This document shows, piece after piece, positions 51,853-61,008 of a stretch of 64,000 nt of DNA. The notes under the pieces are model-generated. The model did no database searches. It was not told the DNA's origin and saw only the letters and a program-made list of their open reading frames with translations. This stretch comes from Actinoplanes siamensis (GTDB lineage: Bacteria > Actinomycetota > Actinomycetes > Mycobacteriales > Micromonosporaceae), in assembly GCF_016862395.1 (NCBI RefSeq), contig NZ_BOMW01000060.1, positions 1 to 64,000 of the forward strand, written 5' to 3'. The translations under genes and the position numbers were made by a program. Numbering within the stretch: the first letter of the stretch is position 1; each line of letters begins with the position of its first letter.

Positions 51853-53082
51853 GTGGGCCAGGCGACGGAGTACGCCAGGTATCTGGGCATCCGCGACCGC
51901 CGGCTGTCGCTGCCGCCCGCGCGGCTGATGGAACGGATCGCGAACCGCTCGGTGCTGGTCACCGGGGCCACCGGATGCGTGGGCACGGCGCTGCTACGGC
52001 AGCTCTCGCCGTTGCGGCCGGCCCGGCTGGTCGGCATCGGCGTGGACGAGCCGGCCGAGCCGCTCCCCGGCGTTGAGTACCACCACGTCGACATCCGGGA
52101 CACCACCGCCCTGCGCGCGCTGTTCCGGCGCAGCCGGCCCGACGTGGTCGTCCACCTGGCCGCCCAGCGTGATCCGGGGCTGGCCGAGAGCCTGGTCGCC
52201 CAGACCGTGACCACCAACGTCATCGGTACCGCCAACGTCATCGAGCAGAGCTTGGCCTTCGACGTGGAGGACCTGGTGTACGCGTCGACCGGCAAGGCAA
52301 TGCGGTTCTACACCCGGGACGTGTACGCGGCCAGCAAGAAGATCGCCGAGTGGCTGGTCGTCTCGGCCGGAACCGGGCACCGCCCCGCGGTGACCGTCGC
52401 CCGCTTCACGCACGTGGTCGACAACGCCATCGTCCTGCAGAAGTTCCGGGACTGGTGCCGGTCGGGCCAGGCGCTGCGGCTGCACGATCCGTCCGCGCTG
52501 TTCTACGCCCAAAGCGCCGGCGAGGCCGCCGAACTGCTGCTCGGCTGCCTGCTGGCGGCACGCAGCGGGCAACCGGCGCTCTGTGCGATCCAGGACCTCG
52601 AATGGCCGTTCCGGCTGCGTGACATCGCCGAGGGCGTGCTCGGCGAGTTCGGCAACCCGCCGGCGATCCACATTGTCGGAGAACAGCCCGGATACGAGCA
52701 GGGCGCCTGTCCCGGCCTGTACGACCCGGCTCTGTCCGGCGACATCAGCCCACTGCTCAACGCGGTCGAGGGCCGCTCCCTGCTGGACGCCGGCGTGCCC
52801 GGGGTCGACGTGGTGGCGGTGGCCACCGAGAAGGGCTCGGCGATGGACGAGCAGATCGCCCAGTTGCACGAGGCCCGCCTGGACGCGAGCACTCCCGAGC
52901 CGGCCGTGCGGGAACTGCTCGACCGGACCGCCCGGCGGCTGCTCGACGTCACCATGGCGATCGCCTCGGACGAGGTCGTGGCCCGGGTCGACAAGCTGAT
53001 GCGGCAGGCCGACCCGGGCACGTTCAGCCCGGCGCACCGGGTGGCCCAGCAGAGCATCCGGGAAAGGCTGGGGACGCGATGA
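51853..53082 (+). CDS. NAD-dependent epimerase/dehydratase (CapD-like)
   Basis: This 409-residue extended SDR has a Rossmann GATGCVGTALL at about 38-48, VVHLAAQRDPG, and the catalytic YAASK (YxxxK) with a Thr/Ser upstream in ASTGKA. It resembles nucleotide-sugar epimerase/dehydratases of the polysaccharide CapD type, and has a C-terminal helical extension of about 100 residues. AAGGAGAG supports GTG 51853; GTG 51796, overlapping the methyltransferase stop, is in frame and possible. It overlaps the GT4 gene by 4 bp. Confidence 0.82.
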   Translation: MGQATEYARYLGIRDRRLSLPPARLMERIANRSVLVTGATGCVGTALLRQLSPLRPARLVGIGVDEPAEPLPGVEYHHVDIRDTTALRALFRRSRPDVVVHLAAQRDPGLAESLVAQTVTTNVIGTANVIEQSLAFDVEDLVYASTGKAMRFYTRDVYAASKKIAEWLVVSAGTGHRPAVTVARFTHVVDNAIVLQKFRDWCRSGQALRLHDPSALFYAQSAGEAAELLLGCLLAARSGQPALCAIQDLEWPFRLRDIAEGVLGEFGNPPAIHIVGEQPGYEQGACPGLYDPALSGDISPLLNAVEGRSLLDAGVPGVDVVAVATEKGSAMDEQIAQLHEARLDASTPEPAVRELLDRTARRLLDVTMAIASDEVVARVDKLMRQADPGTFSPAHRVAQQSIRERLGTR

Positions 53083-54536
53083 CCGTGCCGTCCCGACCGT
53101 CGTACCGTGGTCTCGCTCTCGCGGTCTTCCAACTGCGCCCGCTCACACCGCCGGACCAGGTGCTGGACGGGTCCAACGCGGTGCTGGTGCACATCCTGCG
53201 GCACTTCGCCGAGTTGGGGGTACGCGCCACCGTGCACCATCCGGCCACGGTGGGCCGGTCCGAGCCGTTCGAGCTGTTCCCGGGCATCCGGGTGGAGCCG
53301 GTACGGCCGTTGCTGACCGCCACCGACTCGGGCTCACTGATGGCCGACCCGATCTCGCACGCGTCCGCGATCGAACGCATCCGGGAAACGCTGGGGCGCA
53401 GTGACCGCTTTTACGTGCACGGCGGCAACCTGCCCTACTTCGGGCTCGGCGGCGCCGGCCCGTCGATCCACAGCATCCACGACTTCTGCGCCACCGAAAG
53501 CGTCACGAGCGTCCTCAACTTCACGGGGGACCGCCTGGTCGCGGTCTCCGAATACATCGCCGGAAGCCTGCGCGCCGCGCTCGACCGGGTCCGCCGGATC
53601 CCGGACGGCTCGCTGCGCGTGATCCCCAACGGTTTCCGTCCGGCGGACTTCTCACCTCGCGACCCGGCCCGGCTGCGCGCCGATCTGGGCCTGCCGACCG
53701 ACAGCGTGTGCCTGCTCTATCCCCACCGGCCGATAGCCGACAAGGGCATCCTGGCCGCGGTCCGGGTCGTGCACCGGCTCCGGTCGCTGCTGGCGCCGGA
53801 CGTGTACGCCCGGGTGCGCCTGCTCATCCCGGCCTGGGAGGCGCCCCGGTTCGGGGTGGATGCGCCGATCGTCCCGCCGCTGCCGCCCGAGGTCGTGGCC
53901 TACGCCAGCGAGCTGGGCGTGGCCGGCAAACTGCACGTGCACCGGTGGATCCGGGTCGCCGAGATGGCGCAGTACTACTCGCTGGGCGCCGCCACTCTGT
54001 GCGTCGGGCGCTATCCCGAGGCATTCGGCAACGTGCATGTCGAGTCGATGATGTCGGGCACGCCGGCGATCATCGCGCGGGCCGGCGCGCACCGGACGTC
54101 GGTCCCGGAGGGCCTGGTCCGCAAGGTCGACCCGGGCCGGGACGACGACGTCGCCGATCACGTCGCCGACGTCGTCGCACGGGCCGAACGGGTCCCGCCC
54201 GAGGTGGCCCGGTACCTGGCCGACCGGTACTCGCACAACGCCATGCTGCGCGGATACGAACAGGCCATCCTGGACTGCGAGCCGCAGCCGCGGGTCGGCT
54301 TCTCGGACGCGGACCCGGTCCATGCCGGATCCGTGTTGCGCGTGCCGCCTTGGGCCGCCACCCTGGCCAGCGGCTTCTACCACGACTTCACCGGTTACTG
54401 CACCGACGAGAAGTTCCTCGAGTGCCTGCCGGACATCGGGTCCGGCACCGAGGTCGGCGCGCTGCTGCGGCGCGACGGCATCGGCCCCGGCGACATCGCG
54501 AGCTGGCTCGACGCCGGTCTGGTGAGCGCGCATTGA
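53079..54536 (+). CDS. glycosyltransferase family 4
   Basis: This 485-residue GT-B glycosyltransferase has FVHGGNLPYF-type and IHDFCATES segments in the N-terminal acceptor domain, then VIPNGFRPADF, LLYPHRPIADKG and the GT4 EX7E-type region around RYPEAFGNVHVESMMSG. A tail of about 100 residues after the GT fold (from about 390) is extra and of unknown role. It likely adds a sugar to the product or a glycan intermediate. Confidence 0.88.
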   Translation: MTVPSRPSYRGLALAVFQLRPLTPPDQVLDGSNAVLVHILRHFAELGVRATVHHPATVGRSEPFELFPGIRVEPVRPLLTATDSGSLMADPISHASAIERIRETLGRSDRFYVHGGNLPYFGLGGAGPSIHSIHDFCATESVTSVLNFTGDRLVAVSEYIAGSLRAALDRVRRIPDGSLRVIPNGFRPADFSPRDPARLRADLGLPTDSVCLLYPHRPIADKGILAAVRVVHRLRSLLAPDVYARVRLLIPAWEAPRFGVDAPIVPPLPPEVVAYASELGVAGKLHVHRWIRVAEMAQYYSLGAATLCVGRYPEAFGNVHVESMMSGTPAIIARAGAHRTSVPEGLVRKVDPGRDDDVADHVADVVARAERVPPEVARYLADRYSHNAMLRGYEQAILDCEPQPRVGFSDADPVHAGSVLRVPPWAATLASGFYHDFTGYCTDEKFLECLPDIGSGTEVGALLRRDGIGPGDIASWLDAGLVSAH

Positions 54537-54590
54537 CTCCCGCACCCGTGGTCAGCAGTGGCCCCGGCCCTGAATCGATAAGGTGACGGA

Positions 54591-55154
54591 ATGGCGCAAC
54601 TCGTCCATCTCAACGGCCCGCCGGGCATCGGCAAGTCCACTCTGTCAGCGCTCTACGCCGACCGGCATCCCGGCACGCTGAACCTCGACGTCGACACCCT
54701 GCACCACCTGGTCGGCGGATGGCAGGATGAGGAGACCGACACCTGGCCGGTGGTCTGGTCGCTGGTCCGGGCGATGGCGGCGACCCACCTGGCCGGCGGG
54801 CACGACGTCGTCCTGCCGCAGTACTTCGCCAAGGTCGAGGAGATCACCGGCTTCGAGCGGTTGGCCGCCGAGCACGGCGCCGATTTCCGCGAGGTCGTCC
54901 TGCTCGACGAACGCGACCACGCGATCGAGCGGTTCAACCACCGCGCGATGGACAGCGACGACCCGTGGATCAAGCACCACCACCGGCTGATCGAGCTGGG
55001 TGGCGGGGCCAGCGTGCTCGGCGCCATGTACGACAACCTGCTCGAGGTCGTCCGCCTGCGCCCATCCGCGGTGGTCGTGACCAGCGTTGCCGGCGCGGTG
55101 CCGGAAACCCTCCGGCTGCTGACCGAAGCGCTGTACGAACCGGTCCCGCGGTGA
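54591..55154 (+). CDS. P-loop small-molecule kinase-like protein
   Basis: This 187-residue AAA_33/gluconate-kinase-like P-loop protein has Walker A GPPGIGKST (9-17), DVDTLHHL as a possible second acidic site, and an Arg-containing lid region (ERDHAIERFNHRAMD). Proteins of this size phosphorylate small molecules, including antibiotics (chloramphenicol 3-O-phosphotransferase type) and sugars. In the middle of a biosynthetic operon it may phosphorylate a sugar or cyclitol, or protect the producer. It overlaps the GT2 gene by 4 bp. Confidence 0.75.
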   Translation: MAQLVHLNGPPGIGKSTLSALYADRHPGTLNLDVDTLHHLVGGWQDEETDTWPVVWSLVRAMAATHLAGGHDVVLPQYFAKVEEITGFERLAAEHGADFREVVLLDERDHAIERFNHRAMDSDDPWIKHHHRLIELGGGASVLGAMYDNLLEVVRLRPSAVVVTSVAGAVPETLRLLTEALYEPVPR

Positions 55155-56056
55155 TCCGGTTCAGCGTGGTCGTGCCGGTACGGTCGGCCGGGGAGTTCGT
55201 CGATGAATGCCTGCGGTCGATACGGCGACAGGCCGGCGTACCGTTGGAGATCATCGCCGTCGACGACGCTTCCCCGGACCACAGCGGGCCGATCCTTGAC
55301 CGGCACGCCGTCGAAGACCCCCGGGTCACCGTCCTGCACCTGTCCCGCAGCCAGGGCGTCGGTCCGGCCCGCAACCTGGCGATCGCCCAAGCGCGCGGGG
55401 AGTACCTGGTGTTCCTGGACGCCGACGACGCCTTCCGGGATGATGACGTCCTGGCCGGCCTGGACGCCGACCTGGCCGCCACCGGCGACCCGGACCTGCT
55501 GCTGTTCCACTACGAGGAGCGCCGGCCGTGCGGTCTGACTCGGCACATGCGGCTGGGCCGGGTCATCGCGCCGGGCGGCCCACGCCGGGTGAGCCGGGCC
55601 GAGCGCCCCGAGGTGCTGTGCTCGTCCTGGGTGTGCTGGAACAAGGCATACCGCCGGGATTTCGTCGCCGCCGCCGATCTGACCTTCCCGCCCGGCTACT
55701 ACGAGGATTTCGCGTGGTCGATCCCGGCGCTGCTGGCAGCTGGCCGGATGGCCGTGTCGGAGCGGATCGGGGTGCGCTACCGCCGCTGCCGGACTACCAG
55801 CGTCAGCCGCCTCCCGGGCCCGCGACACCTGGAGGTGTTCGACCAGTTCGAGCGGATCCTGGCGTACCTGGCGGCGCACCCCGAACACGACTCGGCCGGC
55901 GCCCGGCGCGCCCTGGCCGCCAGCACCCGGACGTTCCTACGCAGCCGCACCGACCGGCTGCGGGTGCTCCCGCCGGACCTGCTGGGCGAGTTCCGCCGCC
56001 GCACCGCCGAGGTCACCGCCCGGATAGGCGGACTTGAGGGGACGTGTCCGCGGTGA
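55151..56056 (+). CDS. glycosyltransferase family 2
   Basis: This 301-residue GT-A inverting glycosyltransferase has FSVVVPV at the start, EIIAVDDASPDHS, GPARNLAIAQARGEYLVFLDADD with the DxD-type motif, and an acceptor region WVCWNKAYRRDF with YYEDFAW as in teichoic-acid-like GT2 enzymes. GTG start inside the kinase stop; its end overlaps the ABC ATPase gene by 13 bp, so biosynthesis and export are translationally coupled. Confidence 0.9.
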   Translation: MIRFSVVVPVRSAGEFVDECLRSIRRQAGVPLEIIAVDDASPDHSGPILDRHAVEDPRVTVLHLSRSQGVGPARNLAIAQARGEYLVFLDADDAFRDDDVLAGLDADLAATGDPDLLLFHYEERRPCGLTRHMRLGRVIAPGGPRRVSRAERPEVLCSSWVCWNKAYRRDFVAAADLTFPPGYYEDFAWSIPALLAAGRMAVSERIGVRYRRCRTTSVSRLPGPRHLEVFDQFERILAYLAAHPEHDSAGARRALAASTRTFLRSRTDRLRVLPPDLLGEFRRRTAEVTARIGGLEGTCPR

Positions 56057-57072
56057 TCACCGCCGAGGGGCTGACCATGCGCTTCCGGCGGCCGGTCAAA
56101 CGCCCAGGCCTGGCCGGCTCGCTCAAGCACCTGGTCCATCCGGAGTACACCTGGGCCACCGCGGTCGCCGACGTCAACCTGTCGATCGAGCCGGGCGAGT
56201 CGGTCGCCTACGTCGGCCCGAACGGCGCCGGCAAGTCGACCACCATCAAGCTGCTGTGCGGCATCCTGATCCCGTCGGCCGGCCGGGTCGAGGTGTGCGG
56301 GCTCCAGCCACACCGCAACCGGCAGCGCAACGCCGCCAACATCTCGGTAGTCTTCGGCCAGCGTACCCAGCTGTGGTGGGACATCCCGGTGATCGAGTCG
56401 CTGCGGCTGCTCGGCGACATCTACTCGGTCCCGGCCACCGAGTACCAGCGCAACCTGACCGAGATGGTGGACGTGCTCGACCTGGCGCCGTTGCTGCCGG
56501 TCCCGGTCCGGCAGCTGTCACTGGGCCAGCGCATGCGTTGCGACCTGGCCGCCGCGCTGATCCATTCGCCACGCGTGCTGTTCCTGGACGAGCCGACCAT
56601 CGGCCTGGACGTCGCCGTCAAGGCCAAGCTGCGCGAACTGGTAGGGCGAATGGTCCGCGAACGCGGCCTCACGTTGATGCTCACCTCGCACGACGTGGGG
56701 GACATCGAGCAGCTGTGCCCGCGCCTGGTGATGCTCGACGCCGGCCGGGTGGTCTACGACGGCCGCTATGCCGAGCTCAGCCGGCGGTTCGCGTGGGAAA
56801 CCAAGATCACCGCGAGCTCGGCAGTCCCGCTCGACGGGCACCCGGAGCTGGCGGTCGCGCAGATCCCCGGCGTCACCCGGACCGACCGACCGGACGGCAC
56901 GACGCTGCGGGTGTGGTTCGACAACCGGGTGGCCACCTGCGGCACGGTCGTCGCCGGCATCGTCGACCAGTTCCGGATCTCCGACCTCGCGGTCGACGAG
57001 GGCGCGGCCGAGGACGTGATCCGCCGCCTGTACTCCGGCGACCTGGAGTACTCCACCGAGGAACCGGCGTGA
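56044..57072 (+). CDS. ABC-2 exporter ATPase
   Basis: This 342-residue ATPase of the COG4586/DrrA-like group has Walker A GPNGAGKST (58-66), signature LSLGQRMRCDL, Walker B VLFLDEPTIGLD and the H-loop LTSHDVGD. An additional ~100-residue C-terminal domain follows. Together with two permeases it forms an exporter for the cluster product or its lipid-linked precursor. GTG start. Confidence 0.93.
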   Translation: MSAVITAEGLTMRFRRPVKRPGLAGSLKHLVHPEYTWATAVADVNLSIEPGESVAYVGPNGAGKSTTIKLLCGILIPSAGRVEVCGLQPHRNRQRNAANISVVFGQRTQLWWDIPVIESLRLLGDIYSVPATEYQRNLTEMVDVLDLAPLLPVPVRQLSLGQRMRCDLAAALIHSPRVLFLDEPTIGLDVAVKAKLRELVGRMVRERGLTLMLTSHDVGDIEQLCPRLVMLDAGRVVYDGRYAELSRRFAWETKITASSAVPLDGHPELAVAQIPGVTRTDRPDGTTLRVWFDNRVATCGTVVAGIVDQFRISDLAVDEGAAEDVIRRLYSGDLEYSTEEPA

Positions 57073-57902
57073 CGACCACGACCCCTTCGGCCGGGCAGCG
57101 CACCCGTCCCTGGCCCCGATACCTGTCGATCGCACAGGTCAGCCTCCAGGACGCCGTCGCGTACCGGGTCTCCACGATCATCGGGATCGGGGTGGCCTTC
57201 CTCTGGGTGCTGATCCTGTACTTCCTGTGGCGGGCGGCCTACGCCCGCGCCCCGCTGACCGCCGGATACACCTGGCCGGAGATGCGCACCTACGTAGTGC
57301 TGGCGTTCGGGATCAACGCGCTGGTCGGCTGGCGGGTCGGCTCCCTGATGATGGCCACCGTCCGGACCGGTGACGTGGTCTTCGACTACGTCCGCCCGCT
57401 CAACTACTGCTTCGCCCAGCTATTCCGGGCCTGCGGATACTGCCTGGTCGAAGGCTTGGTCAGCCTGGCGATGTGCCTGCTGGTCGGGTTCGCCTTCCTG
57501 CACATCGCCGCACCGGCGTCGCCGGCCGATGCGCTCCTGTTCGCGGTGTCGCTGCTGCTGGGCGTACTGACCAAAGCGCTTTTTGTCTTCCTGGTCTCGC
57601 TGCTCGCTTTCTGGACACTGTCCGGGCTCGGCCTGATGTGGGCCCAGCAGGCGGTGATTCAGGTGTTCAGCGGCACGATCGTGCCGCTCGCACTGATGCC
57701 CGACTGGTTGCGTACGCTCGCCGCAATCCTGCCGCTGCGCGGCATCGTCGCCACCCCGCTCACCCTCTACCTGGGCAAAGCCGACCCGCCCACCGCTCTC
57801 GGGCTGCTCGCTCTGCAGGCAGGCTGGGTCGCCGCTCTCCTGCTGCTGGCCAACGTGGCCTGGCGCCGCGCCTTCGATGTGGCCGAGATCCAGGGAGGCT
57901 GA
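57069..57902 (+). CDS. ABC-2 exporter permease 1
   Basis: This 277-residue permease with six hydrophobic segments is of the COG4587 type (SLQDAVAYRVSTIIG at the start, DVVFDYVRPLNY after helix 2). GTG overlaps the ATPase stop by 4 bp. It forms a heterodimer with permease 2 (57906). Confidence 0.9.
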   Translation: MTTTTPSAGQRTRPWPRYLSIAQVSLQDAVAYRVSTIIGIGVAFLWVLILYFLWRAAYARAPLTAGYTWPEMRTYVVLAFGINALVGWRVGSLMMATVRTGDVVFDYVRPLNYCFAQLFRACGYCLVEGLVSLAMCLLVGFAFLHIAAPASPADALLFAVSLLLGVLTKALFVFLVSLLAFWTLSGLGLMWAQQAVIQVFSGTIVPLALMPDWLRTLAAILPLRGIVATPLTLYLGKADPPTALGLLALQAGWVAALLLLANVAWRRAFDVAEIQGG

Positions 57903-57905
57903 CCG

Positions 57906-58697
57906 GTGCACGCCATCCGCATCGTCCTGCGGCTGCAACTCGCCCAGCTCCGCTCCGCGTTGATCTATCGCGGCGACTTCTGGATCGGCGTCGCCGGCGC
58001 TATCCTCACCCAGGCGTCCGCCCTGGTCTTCCTGCTCAGCTACTTCTCGCACGTCGACCGGCTGGGCGGCTGGACCGCCTGGGAGGTGTTGATCCTCGGC
58101 GGCATCACCACCTCCGCGGTCGGCCTGACCGAACTGTTCGCCGACGGCATGTGGACGCTGCGCGCAGCGGTCAGCGACGGCTCGTTCGACCGGGTCCTGG
58201 TCCGGCCCCTGGCCCCGGTCCTGCAGCAGATCGGCTCGCTGGCCTCGATTCACGGCCTGGGCAGCCTCGGCACCGGAATCCTGATGCTGACCGCCGGCCT
58301 CACCCACACATCGGCCCCCACCCGCTGGTGGGCACTCCCGGTGATCGTCCTTGCGGTCCTGTGCGGCGCGGTCCTGTGCGGCGCCCTCGCCCTGCTGGCA
58401 AATCTGATCGTCTTCTGGGAGCCGGCGGCCCAGAGCGCGGTGCCCACCATCGTCATGAGCATGCGCGACTTCTCGCGATTTCCGCTGAACGTCTATCCCG
58501 GCGGCATCCGGGCGGTGCTCACCCTGATCCTTCCGTACGCCCTGGTCACCTATCTCCCCACCAGCGTCGTCCTGGATAAACCGGGCGCGCCGGCCTGGTG
58601 GGTCGTGACCCCGATCGCGGCGGCGGGCGCCGGGGTGGCGGTGACCGCACTGGTCTGGCGCATCGGGATCATCCGGTATCGGGGGGCGGGTCACTAG
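57906..58697 (+). CDS. ABC-2 exporter permease 2
   Basis: This 263-residue permease with six hydrophobic segments is of the COG3694 type (SALIYRGDFWIGVAG, then GSFDRVLVRPLAPVLQ and FSRFPLNVYPGG). It starts 3 bp after permease 1 and ends the plus-strand arm. No clear terminator was found in the 164 bp before the convergent hydrolase gene. Confidence 0.9.
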   Translation: MHAIRIVLRLQLAQLRSALIYRGDFWIGVAGAILTQASALVFLLSYFSHVDRLGGWTAWEVLILGGITTSAVGLTELFADGMWTLRAAVSDGSFDRVLVRPLAPVLQQIGSLASIHGLGSLGTGILMLTAGLTHTSAPTRWWALPVIVLAVLCGAVLCGALALLANLIVFWEPAAQSAVPTIVMSMRDFSRFPLNVYPGGIRAVLTLILPYALVTYLPTSVVLDKPGAPAWWVVTPIAAAGAGVAVTALVWRIGIIRYRGAGH

Positions 58698-58861
58698 CGG
58701 GCCGCCGATGCCCGATGGGCGCTGCCGTCCGGCGCGCTCAGCGGGACAGCCGGATCCGGACCCGGAGACGCTCGGCCGAGTTCCTCGCCTTCCTCGAGAG
58801 CCTGCGCCGGCACTGGCCCGGACCGACGCTCCACCTGACCCTGGGCAGGCGAACCCGCCGG

Positions 58862-59914
58862 TCAACCGGCCGCCCAATCGAAGCGGGCCGCACCGGTGTC
58901 GAGGTCGACCTCCACCGACACCCGCTCGAAGTCACGGCGCAGGCGCAAGCCGCCGTCGAGCCGTTCCGCCGGACCGCGCGGGGCGCCGATCGGTCGCAGG
59001 TACGGGGCGAACGTCTCGCGGCCCAGCCCCGGCAACGGAAAGCGTAAGTAGCTGTTGCTCCCGGCGCTGCACAGGAAGCAGGCGAGGCTGAACCTGAGCG
59101 CCTCGGCCGGGTCCGGGCGCGCGTCCGGCTTGGAGCCGAAGACCACCACCTTGTTCCGCCGGTCCAAGGCGGAGACCAGATCCAGGTCAGCGAGCATCCA
59201 GGCCGGCTCCGCGGACGGAGCCGCCCCGCAACCGAAGGATTCCAGCAGTACCCCGTCGGCCAGGCCGGCATCCAGGTAGCGCCGGCCGCCGTCGGGCCAC
59301 CAGGGTGAGCTCTTGATGCCGTTGTACAGGATGGGCCGGTCGGGCAGGGCCGCGCGCAGGTCGGCCAGCAGGATGTCGACGCCGGCGGCGAGCGCGGCGG
59401 CGACCTCGTGACCGAGGGCGGCGGCCTTCACATGTCTGCGCATCACGTACTGCTTGATGCCGTCGACGTGGACGCCGTCCCAGCCCTCCTCGAGCACCCG
59501 GTCGACGATCGTCGTCACCCACCATTTCCGCAGCTCCGGATGGCTGGTGTCCCAGGCGAAGATGTCCTGGTGGTGCGGCATGCTCAGGTATTCGCCGCCG
59601 TCCGGGTGCCGGACGATGTAGTCCTGCGGCACCCGGGCGACCGCGGCCGCGGCGTGGAAGGCCGAGAACTGATCGTTGACCGCCCAGAAGCAGTGGACAC
59701 GCAGGTCCGGGTTGATCTCCTTGAGCCGGCGCAGGGCGATCGCGTTGCCGGCCTCGGTGCTGCCGTGCCGGGTGCGGCCGACCCATTTGCCGAGCACGAC
59801 GATCCGGTGCTCGTGAGCCAGGAACTCGGCCTGCGCGTCCGTCAGCCCGTCGCCGTACTCGGCGCCGTCCACGTGGGCGAAGAGCGGGAGCGAGTCCCAG
59901 TGGCCCGTGGTCAT
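58862..59914 (-). CDS. glycoside-hydrolase-like TIM-barrel protein
   Basis: This 350-residue protein carries the segments GWDGVHVDGIK, IVVLGKWVGR, PILYNGIKSSPWW and KVVVFGSK, which recall the putative glycoside hydrolase GHL-type barrels with acidic residues at strand ends (Asp in VDG as a candidate). There is no signal peptide, so it should act in the cytoplasm, unusual for a hydrolase. ATG overlaps the cyclase stop by 4 bp. It may trim or transglycosylate an intermediate; family assignment is tentative. Confidence 0.6.
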   Translation of the reverse strand: MTTGHWDSLPLFAHVDGAEYGDGLTDAQAEFLAHEHRIVVLGKWVGRTRHGSTEAGNAIALRRLKEINPDLRVHCFWAVNDQFSAFHAAAAVARVPQDYIVRHPDGGEYLSMPHHQDIFAWDTSHPELRKWWVTTIVDRVLEEGWDGVHVDGIKQYVMRRHVKAAALGHEVAAALAAGVDILLADLRAALPDRPILYNGIKSSPWWPDGGRRYLDAGLADGVLLESFGCGAAPSAEPAWMLADLDLVSALDRRNKVVVFGSKPDARPDPAEALRFSLACFLCSAGSNSYLRFPLPGLGRETFAPYLRPIGAPRGPAERLDGGLRLRRDFERVSVEVDLDTGAARFDWAAG

Positions 59915-61008
59915 GCCGACAGGTCGATCCGGTCGAGCCCGGCGGCGACCTCGGCGGCCTCCCCGGGGGTGACGTCGGTGAGCTTCTCCAGATCGCCGAA
60001 ACCGTGCGCGACGACGACGGTCAGGTACTTGCCGACCTGCTTTTTCTTGTCCTGACCGAGGTGGTGCAGCAGGTCGGCCCAACGCACCTGGGGGGTCGGC
60101 AGGTCGCGGACCAGTCGGTACACCACCTCGTCGACGGGGGCGACAAAGTCGGCGGAGGCTCGGCCCCGATGCTGCGACAGCCGATTGGCGAAACTGATGC
60201 CGATCGCCACGGCCAGCCCGTGTGGGACCTGGAAGTGGGTGGTGGCCTCCAGGGCGTGGCCGAACTCGTGGCCGTAATTGAGCAGCTGCCGCTTGCCCCG
60301 GTCGAACTCGTCCTCCTCGATGTACCCCTTCTTGACCAGCAGCCCGGCGGTGATCTGCCGGGTGCAGGCGTCCGACTCGGCGTCCAGTAGCGCATCCAGG
60401 TCGGCGGCGTAGGCGGTGAAGGCGTCCGCGCCGCGCATCACGAAGACCTTCAGCAGTTCCGCGCAGCCGCTGGCCCGCTGGTTGCGGGGGAGCGAGCCGA
60501 CCGCCTGCGGGTCGATCAGGACGCGGTCGGCCCGGCCGAACAGGCCGAGGATGTTCTTGCTGGTGGAGAAGTTCAGGCAGATCTTGGCGCCAATGCTGCT
60601 GTCGGCCTGGGCCAGCAGCGTGGTGGGCAGATGCCACCACTTGAGGCCGCGCAGGAAGGTCTGGCAGGCGAATCCGGCGGTGTCCTGGGTGACGCCACCG
60701 CCCACGACGACCACGGTGGTGCTGCGGCGGACCTTGAGGTCGGTGAACGCCCGGTACAACTCTTGCACGCCATCCAGCGTCTTGGTGGCCTCGGTCGCGA
60801 CGAACGGGATGACCTTGCTCTTGTCGGCGAACCAGGGGCTGTCCGAGCACAGCTCGGCGATCCTGGAGTCGGCCACCACGACGTAGTCTCCGGCCAGCTC
60901 GGCAAGGTACGGCCGGGCGGCTTCGGCGGAGGTCAGCAGCGACGGGTGTACGGAAACGGCGTAGTCACCGAGGGCCGAGGCGACCTCGAAGGTCCGGTAT
61001 GCGGTCAC
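59911..61008 (-). CDS. sugar-phosphate cyclase (dehydroquinate synthase superfamily)
   Basis: This 365-residue NAD- and metal-dependent cyclase has the nucleotide-binding GGGVTQDTAGF (103-113), LPTTLLAQADSSIGAK, and candidate metal ligands E184 (CAELLK), H247 (NYGHEFGH) and H263 (VPHGLAVAIG). Superfamily members turn DAHP, sedoheptulose 7-phosphate or glucose 6-phosphate into a carbocycle. The stretch NFSTSKNILGLF differs from the dehydroquinate synthase and valiolone-synthase types I know, so the substrate class is unclear. GTG start within the fusion gene stop. Confidence 0.85.
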   Translation of the reverse strand: MTAYRTFEVASALGDYAVSVHPSLLTSAEAARPYLAELAGDYVVVADSRIAELCSDSPWFADKSKVIPFVATEATKTLDGVQELYRAFTDLKVRRSTTVVVVGGGVTQDTAGFACQTFLRGLKWWHLPTTLLAQADSSIGAKICLNFSTSKNILGLFGRADRVLIDPQAVGSLPRNQRASGCAELLKVFVMRGADAFTAYAADLDALLDAESDACTRQITAGLLVKKGYIEEDEFDRGKRQLLNYGHEFGHALEATTHFQVPHGLAVAIGISFANRLSQHRGRASADFVAPVDEVVYRLVRDLPTPQVRWADLLHHLGQDKKKQVGKYLTVVVAHGFGDLEKLTDVTPGEAAEVAAGLDRIDLSA

